Shown one piece after another: positions 58,598 through 64,000 of a DNA stretch of 64,000 nt (positions are counted from its first letter, which is position 1; each line of letters starts with the position of its first letter). The notes below the pieces were generated by a model. The model was not told the DNA's origin, ran no database searches, and was given only the letters and a program-made list of their open reading frames with translations. A program made the position numbers and the translations under genes. This DNA is from Opeltia flavorubescens (lineage: Eukaryota; Ascomycota; Lecanoromycetes; Teloschistales; Teloschistaceae), in NCBI GenBank assembly GCA_000442125.1, contig KE546969.1, forward strand, positions 1,612,001 to 1,676,000, in the 5' to 3' direction.

Positions 58598-59308
58598 GTT
58601 GAGTGCCAGGTACTTAGGAAGAGTGAGTCGACAGAATTGAAGCTGTTTGTTATTTCTAATTTAATTATGCAAATCGACGTTCAAGAAAGATTGAATAGAG
58701 ATCCGGACTCCCAATTCGTCGGTTTAGGCATAGCGTCACAGGTCTTGGCATGAAGAGCCGCGCTTACTGGTTACGGAGCGGGACATTGCTATGTCCACGG
58801 TCTTGATAGTGTTAATTTTGATACTGATGAAAAGACGAGACTGTTTATGAAGTTGAGATAGCGTTCTCGAAGCTATGAAGTAGCTGATGTGTACTACCCA
58901 CCGAAGTTTCAAGGATCGATGTCCTATCAGAGCCAAACACGCAACCTACACCGTTACGCGGCACCCACTTAAAGCATAGCCGACCTCATTTCATAATTGT
59001 CACAGTGACTGCTATTGCACCCTATACTACCATTCTTTATACGAAATTAACCGATACCTGACAACAATTGTGAACTACAAGCCAGTGTCCATTGACGATC
59101 GCACTAGCTTCGGCAACCACTAGCATTGTACCAACGATTTCTGTGTATACAGACACCGAGAACGGTTTCTCTTGACTCCTTTTCTCACACGAGCCCCGAT
59201 ATTGCAGCGGATCCAAATCCTCATGTGTAGTGCATTGCACAGTCACTACAACTACTCAGAACTTCGAGAGCGACTCACCTAGCTTGGCTTGTGCCCCAGT
59301 TCACCGCA
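58598..59308. other. Divergent promoter of SPT6 and STE7
   Basis: A 711-bp spacer between two divergent start codons. Short frames on the minus strand show no domain. No repeat is seen. Confidence 0.45.
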
Positions 59309-61037
59309 ATGTCGGATCTGAAGCAGGGCAGCACATTAAATCGCAAGAACAAGAAGGGTCTCGCCTTGAAAGCTCCATCCGCCAATGCAGCTGCTCCCTC
59401 AGCCGGCGATTCTCAGATTCCAGGAGCGCTTGGCAACAGCGACGCTCGCACAGACACCTTAGAGATTGGGGTTGAGTTCAAACTAGACCTGCGTAATGAG
59501 GATCTGCAGGTTTTGAAAGAGTTGGGATCTGGAAATGGCGGGACAGTCAGTAAGGTCATGCATACAGCCACGAAAGTGATCATGGCGAAGAAGGTATGAT
59601 GAGTAGACATTTAGGGGCCCCTACTGTTGCGAGATACTAAAGGAGATTTAAGGTCATACACGTGGAGGCAAAGAAGGAAACTCGCAAACAAATTGTTCGA
59701 GAGCTACATATCATGCATGACTGCACATCCCCAAATATCGTCACTTTCTACGGAGCTTTCCTTCATGACAATGGCGATGTGATCATGTGTATGGAATACA
59801 TGGACTGCGGGTAGGTGCTCCAGGGTATCATCTTCAGGTGTTGACGTTGACCGTCTGCAGCTCCTTAGACCGAATATCGAAGGATTTCGGGCCTGTCCGG
59901 GTGGATGTTCTTGGAAAGATCGCAGAAGCAATCCTTAGTGGCCTCAACTATCTCTATGACGTCCATCGGATAATGCACCGAGACATCAAACCTTCGAACG
60001 TTTTAGTCAGCTCCCGGGGCTACATCAAACTTTGTGATTTTGGTGTTTCTGGAGAGCTGGTCAATTCTATTGCTGACACTTTCGTGGGGACATCAACCTA
60101 TATGGCCCCGGAACGGATCCAAGGCGCGAAATACTCCATCAAGTCGGATGTCTGGAGCGTTGGGCTTACTCTCATGGAGCTCGCTATTGGCAGGTTTCCC
60201 TTCGATGCGAGCGATGCTGCAGCAGGTGATCGAGCAAGCGCTGGGCCAATGGGCATCCTGGATCTGCTTCAGCAAATCGTTCATGAGCCCGCACCAACTC
60301 TACCGCAAAGTGATGCATTTCCACCGATCCTCGACCAAATGATTCAAAAATGCTTGATGAAAAGCCCAGACGAGCGGCCCTCACCTAAGCAGCTCTACGT
60401 TAGTCGTCTGATCCGTGATACATCTAAAGCCTATACTAACAATTGACACTAGGAGCAAGATGCTTTCCTCCAGGCTGCCAAACGTACACCAGTCGACCTT
60501 GAAGACTGGGCAATTCAAATGATGGAACGACACAACCGAAAATCACATCTCGCACCACAACTCTCTCCTTCCACGCAAGCCCTTCTACGTGGCGAATCAT
60601 TATCATCACCTTCGAAAGAGTCATCCGCTTCAAAGACACCAACGTCTGGAGAAATACCTATAGTCGGTGACAACGTGAAACACTCGCCAGCCATCGAGCA
60701 GCCTTCGGTCAGCCGCGTATACTCAGCTGACGTCAATGGTGCCAGCCTGTATGCTGCCCAGTCAACCAACTTTGACCGCCATGCCTTCCCTCCACGTACT
60801 TCAAGTACCTTTCCGAGAGAAAGCCGTTCAAGAGATCAAGAGACCCACAACTCTTCAACCTTCACGCAATCGAGTCGACCGAAGGAGCCTGAAGCGTTCA
60901 ATCTTCCTATTCGACCAGCTCCCCCACCAGCAGGACCTTTGCCACAACCGCCAACATCCAGTCTTAGATACCCTTCCTCTAGACGACAAGGTACTAATGG
61001 CCTCACGTACGGCAATGGCGAGGGATCCCACTTCTGA
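59309..61037 (+). CDS. STE7: MAP kinase kinase of the mating/pathogenicity pathway (Ste7 type)
   Basis: Four exons (59309-59593, 59653-59810, 59861-60398, 60453-61037) give 521 residues. The kinase domain begins LKELGSGNGGTVSKV, with the ATP-binding Lys in IMAKKVI at the first junction. HRDIKPSNVL is at 187-196 and DFG at 207-209. The activation loop SIADT carries the S-x3-T pair Ser217 and Thr221, phosphorylated by a Ste11-type MAPKKK. APE and DVWSVGLTLMELAIGRFPF follow. The N-terminal NRKNKKGLALKAP is typical of the filamentous fungal Ste7/Mst7/Fuz7 group, which activates the Fus3/Kss1 MAPK controlling mating, fusion and host penetration. The Ser/Pro-rich C-terminal tail is regulatory in this group. 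Subgroup assignment rests on recognised motifs, not on a tree. Confidence 0.93.
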
Positions 61038-63731
61038 TGGGTATCAATAATATTCGCTTTATACCCTCCACGCCAACTTCAAATCCCCCCACCCCCTTCC
61101 CCAAATCTTTCAAGCATATTGTGGCGTTCTGGTTCGAAAGTTCATACAAGGTGTTTTTCCTGTGCATATGTGAGGAGTAAAAGAGAGAGAAATTTGTATG
61201 AGGTGCTGTAGACGCACTCTGGTAGAGAGCCAGTGATGTGCGTGAAGGAGAGGGAAATCTTTAGGTCCCCGGACGATTTGTAAGCTTAACAGATGGTATT
61301 AGACGATTGCATGATATACTCTAAATGTTTCCTTGTGGTGTACCGTGAAAAGGAACTCTTAGCTCCAAACTTCTTTGACAGGATTAGAAACAGGATATCC
61401 GGACGATACTTCAGGACTGTCTTGTCCTGGAGAGATTTGCTACCCCTGCATCTTGCTGTGATTCTGTTCTAGAGAGACAATAGCGACAGCAATGAGATAT
61501 CGTCACTAAGCAGACCAACCTAGATATCTATCCTCGTTCACTGTAGCTCTCCTAAACCCTTCCTCGGCATTCTCATTAACGGCTCCGAAAGTCAAGGTAT
61601 AGAGATTTACAGAAATACATAGATGCAGGATTCAGCACGTCGCGAGCTGATCCGATTTGATTAGAGCGGGATGGAGCAATTCTATAGAAGTAGACACCCC
61701 CAGAAACTTTCCATGGAGAATATGGGAAGCGGTTTTTATCAGCTCTGAGAGGTATAGATGTTTCAAAATTCTAGAGAACTGATTGTAAAAACATTCCTAG
61801 CGATGTTTTTGATGTGAAGGTATTTAGACATCTCCGTCCATGGAGCATGATTCATTCTTTATCAGGCTGCGCCTTCCAAAATAAAAGGACCTAAAGAAAT
61901 TTCTCCCCACCATGAGCCTTTTCATCATATCTGTGGTCGATCTGAAACATATACGAGCTCTCATACTTATCACATATCTTGCTATGGGATTATGCTCTGA
62001 AACTGCGCCGGCTCTACCCGAATGCTTCCACACCATGAGATGTCTCTTACCGTCTTAAGGAACATGAAATATCAACATTATTCAATTCACCTATACTCCT
62101 CGCTATGGTATCATGTACACACAACACTTGAAGAATTACCTTCTAACTTAATAGGGCCAACTCCAAAAATCAAAGGCCGCACTTGAGTATGAATCTGAAG
62201 AGAGCCAAGGACTATGAGCATTCGCACTTATCTCGGACAGTATGGTACTGAAACTATCCAAGATGTGGCCAAAAATTCTGCCATCCAACAGTTGCGTAGG
62301 CACCCTTTGGCAGAGTCCGCAGTTCAATGAGATCTTCGATGAGGACATTGCCAGCTGGGCATGACTATCTTCCGCCAACCAGCTGCCAATGAAGATAGGA
62401 GCCACCATGACCAAAGCTCACCTCGTCACTGTTTGAGGGAAAGTGTGAAGGCATTCGGAAACGATGAAGCAAAGGTAAAGGTAGGAATTTGGGACAATAT
62501 AGGCTGCTTTCCATATGACCACTATGAGATAAGTAGCAGCATCATGAGTAGGGACCATTAGAGAAGTAAGTGACGCATAGTTGATAGACATGTATAGACC
62601 ACCTTGTGCCTGTATTCCTTATGCAGAAGGGAGTAAAACGAATCATCGGAGAAAGAGTGGCTGACTTTCAGCGGCTTCTCACACTCACACATTTCCTTTT
62701 CCTTGTCTCCATATCTCTCTTTCTCTCCTAACAATCAGTATCGTCTTTGAATTGGTATGGTGAAGCCGGTGGAGTTGAAATAAGCTTGTGCAACNTGACA
62801 CAAGCACTAATCAACCAATTTGCGGTATACACCTACTAATTCACCTTGCTTTAAGTGACACACTTGAGTTGGCTCCAAGAGAAAGATATTTTATCACAAA
62901 ATGACAATCTCATTACAATCTATTAAATGGCCCACTTGAGAAGTGGAAACTTGGTCAACCTTGAGTTGTAGAACCAGCGTGCACATGATGAAACCAACAA
63001 CGGACAACTTAGCTAAGCAATATATTCACCGATATGCCGGAAATTTATACCCCGTTATTTTCCACAAGTAGTACACGGAGGTAGATGAAGTGTGCGCTGG
63101 TATATCAATCGGCCTACGAATAAACACGTGGTAATCGTGGCTTTTGAAAGTCGGAACTTTTAGATTGTTTTCGATTCGAGCCTGAATATGTGTACGCTTC
63201 ATCACACAACATACTTCTTGATTCGTCTCTCACCATGTGGGTGAAAGGACAAAAGCAGGAACGGCCTCAATCCCACAAATCCCGTTCGCTCACGCTCACA
63301 ATTCAAATTGGTTTCATACGAATTAATTGACTGTATACAAAGTAAAAACGATGATTAGGGAATAGACTTACCTGATAAGGCTGAACGTTCCGCGGGTCGC
63401 TCTTTCCTTCTTGTGGAAGCATAACGGCTATGGCTCCCGACACAACAGCATCAAAGCTTTTACGAACATCAAGCGACAGGCGGGTGCTTGTTCGACGGCC
63501 TTATTACCACTTCCTTCCTGTACAATGATTCTTCAACACGGATATCCACGAAGGAAAGGCTTGTGATATGTACTAAATGCTGCCGTTGCCGACAGGTTCG
63601 GGGCATTGATACACCAAAACTCGAAACAAGCACACAGCATCAATCTATAATCAAACGCAAGGAACACATTGGCGATGCTACACAAAACGATGCGAAGCTT
63701 ACGGTATGCTTGAAGCGGATGCTCCCGTGCG
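61038..63731. other. 2.7-kb gene-poor stretch
   Basis: After the probable STE7 3' untranslated region (to about 61300) I find no frame with domain, signal or coherent splice pattern on either strand. The longest frames are under 105 codons and disagree in phase. Composition is AT-rich with pyrimidine patches. One ambiguous base lies at 62795 and a CACGTG at about 63125. A minus-strand run at about 63370-63495 ending in a GTAAGT donor looks exon-like but is isolated. Confidence 0.4.
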
Positions 63732-64000
63732 TCACCCGGTCTTCCTCAGCCGGGCTCCAGTACTATTCTCATCAACCTTGCCTGCAGATTTTTTGGCTCT
63801 GACAACGTTATATCCCCATACTTTTCTCCGGAGGCCACGGTAACTTTGCACACCAGCCTCAGTGTTAATGAACCAAGCCTGGAGCCCAAGAAAGACGATG
63901 ATCATATATGGTATGTATCCTAGGACAAAGAATAGTCGTGACATAGGTCTAATGTTATCTGATAGGTCGGCCTCATCAACATTGGTGAAGCCCTGATCTT
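63732..64000 (-). CDS. C-terminal fragment of an unknown membrane protein
   Basis: The frame enters from the right edge and ends at 63732, giving the last 89 residues of a larger protein. A hydrophobic segment (MSRLFFVLGYIPYMIIVFLG, then LQAWFINTEAG) is likely a terminal membrane helix, followed by a basic tail (GLRRKVWGYNVVRAKKSAGK). I do not recognise the family. Partial at the window end. Confidence 0.5.
   Translation of the reverse strand, partial: DQGFTNVDEADLSDNIRPMSRLFFVLGYIPYMIIVFLGLQAWFINTEAGVQSYRGLRRKVWGYNVVRAKKSAGKVDENSTGARLRKTG

Noticed and set aside
63370-63495. Exon-like minus-strand stretch ending in a GTAAGT donor
   Set aside because: No start codon, a stop just upstream in frame, and no partner exon with matching phase or family.
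1-64000. Transposons, virus-derived elements, CRISPR arrays, rRNA
   Set aside because: No reverse transcriptase, transposase, capsid or integrase motif, no terminal repeats and no spaced direct repeats were seen apart from the minisatellite.

Overview
The window is nuclear DNA from a filamentous ascomycete, probably a leotiomycete-like fungus; the class is an inference and the fungal assignment is firm. Introns are short (about 45-130 bp, one of 201 bp) with GT..AG ends and CTAAC-type branch sites. The gene set includes a class I chitin synthase, an Inn1/Fic1 cytokinesis protein, Mrc1, a Ste7-type MAP kinase kinase and a fungal rhodopsin-domain membrane protein. Genes are dense on both strands. 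There is one 180-base assembly gap (6247-6426) and four single ambiguous bases (21769, 22851, 33421, 62795). I see no transposon, virus-derived element or CRISPR array.

Left part (1-13.4 kb) is looser and more accessory. It holds a basic, repeat-containing protein of unknown role (415-2002), a TMEM234-like membrane protein (2366-3046), a FAD-dependent monooxygenase (4594-6053), a 17-bp minisatellite broken by the gap, and a UbiA-type prenyltransferase (6998-7990). These are followed by a six-exon rhodopsin-domain gene with one in-frame stop (8656-10087) and a secreted SnoaL-like protein (11506-12240). The monooxygenase, prenyltransferase and SnoaL-like gene resemble parts of a meroterpenoid locus, but no polyketide synthase or terpene cyclase is visible.

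Middle part (13.4-35.6 kb): INN1 homologue; threonine synthase in 12 exons; intron-containing tRNA-Thr(CGU); MRC1 with a palindromic pair of MluI cell-cycle boxes in its promoter; an unknown protein possibly ending in an OB fold; class I chitin synthase; low-molecular-weight tyrosine phosphatase; MOT1-type molybdate transporter; mitochondrial ribosomal protein uL22m; and an alpha/beta hydrolase.

Right part (36.6-64 kb): type-B carboxylesterase; an unknown 789-aa protein; convergent proline iminopeptidase-like (S33) and prolyl carboxypeptidase-like (S28) peptidases; a UPF1/MOV10-like SF1 helicase with four 18-residue Ser/Thr-Pro repeats; an ORP1-like basic protein; exosome subunit RRP4; histone chaperone SPT6; the STE7 MAPKK; a gene-poor 2.7 kb; and the C-terminal end of an unknown membrane protein at the right edge.

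Most splice models were built by hand from donor/acceptor sequence, frame and family similarity. Each complete spliced model gives an exact multiple of three. The most unusual pattern is a repeated switch inside single genes, at least six of them, from a C-rich 5' part to a G-rich 3' part of the coding strand.
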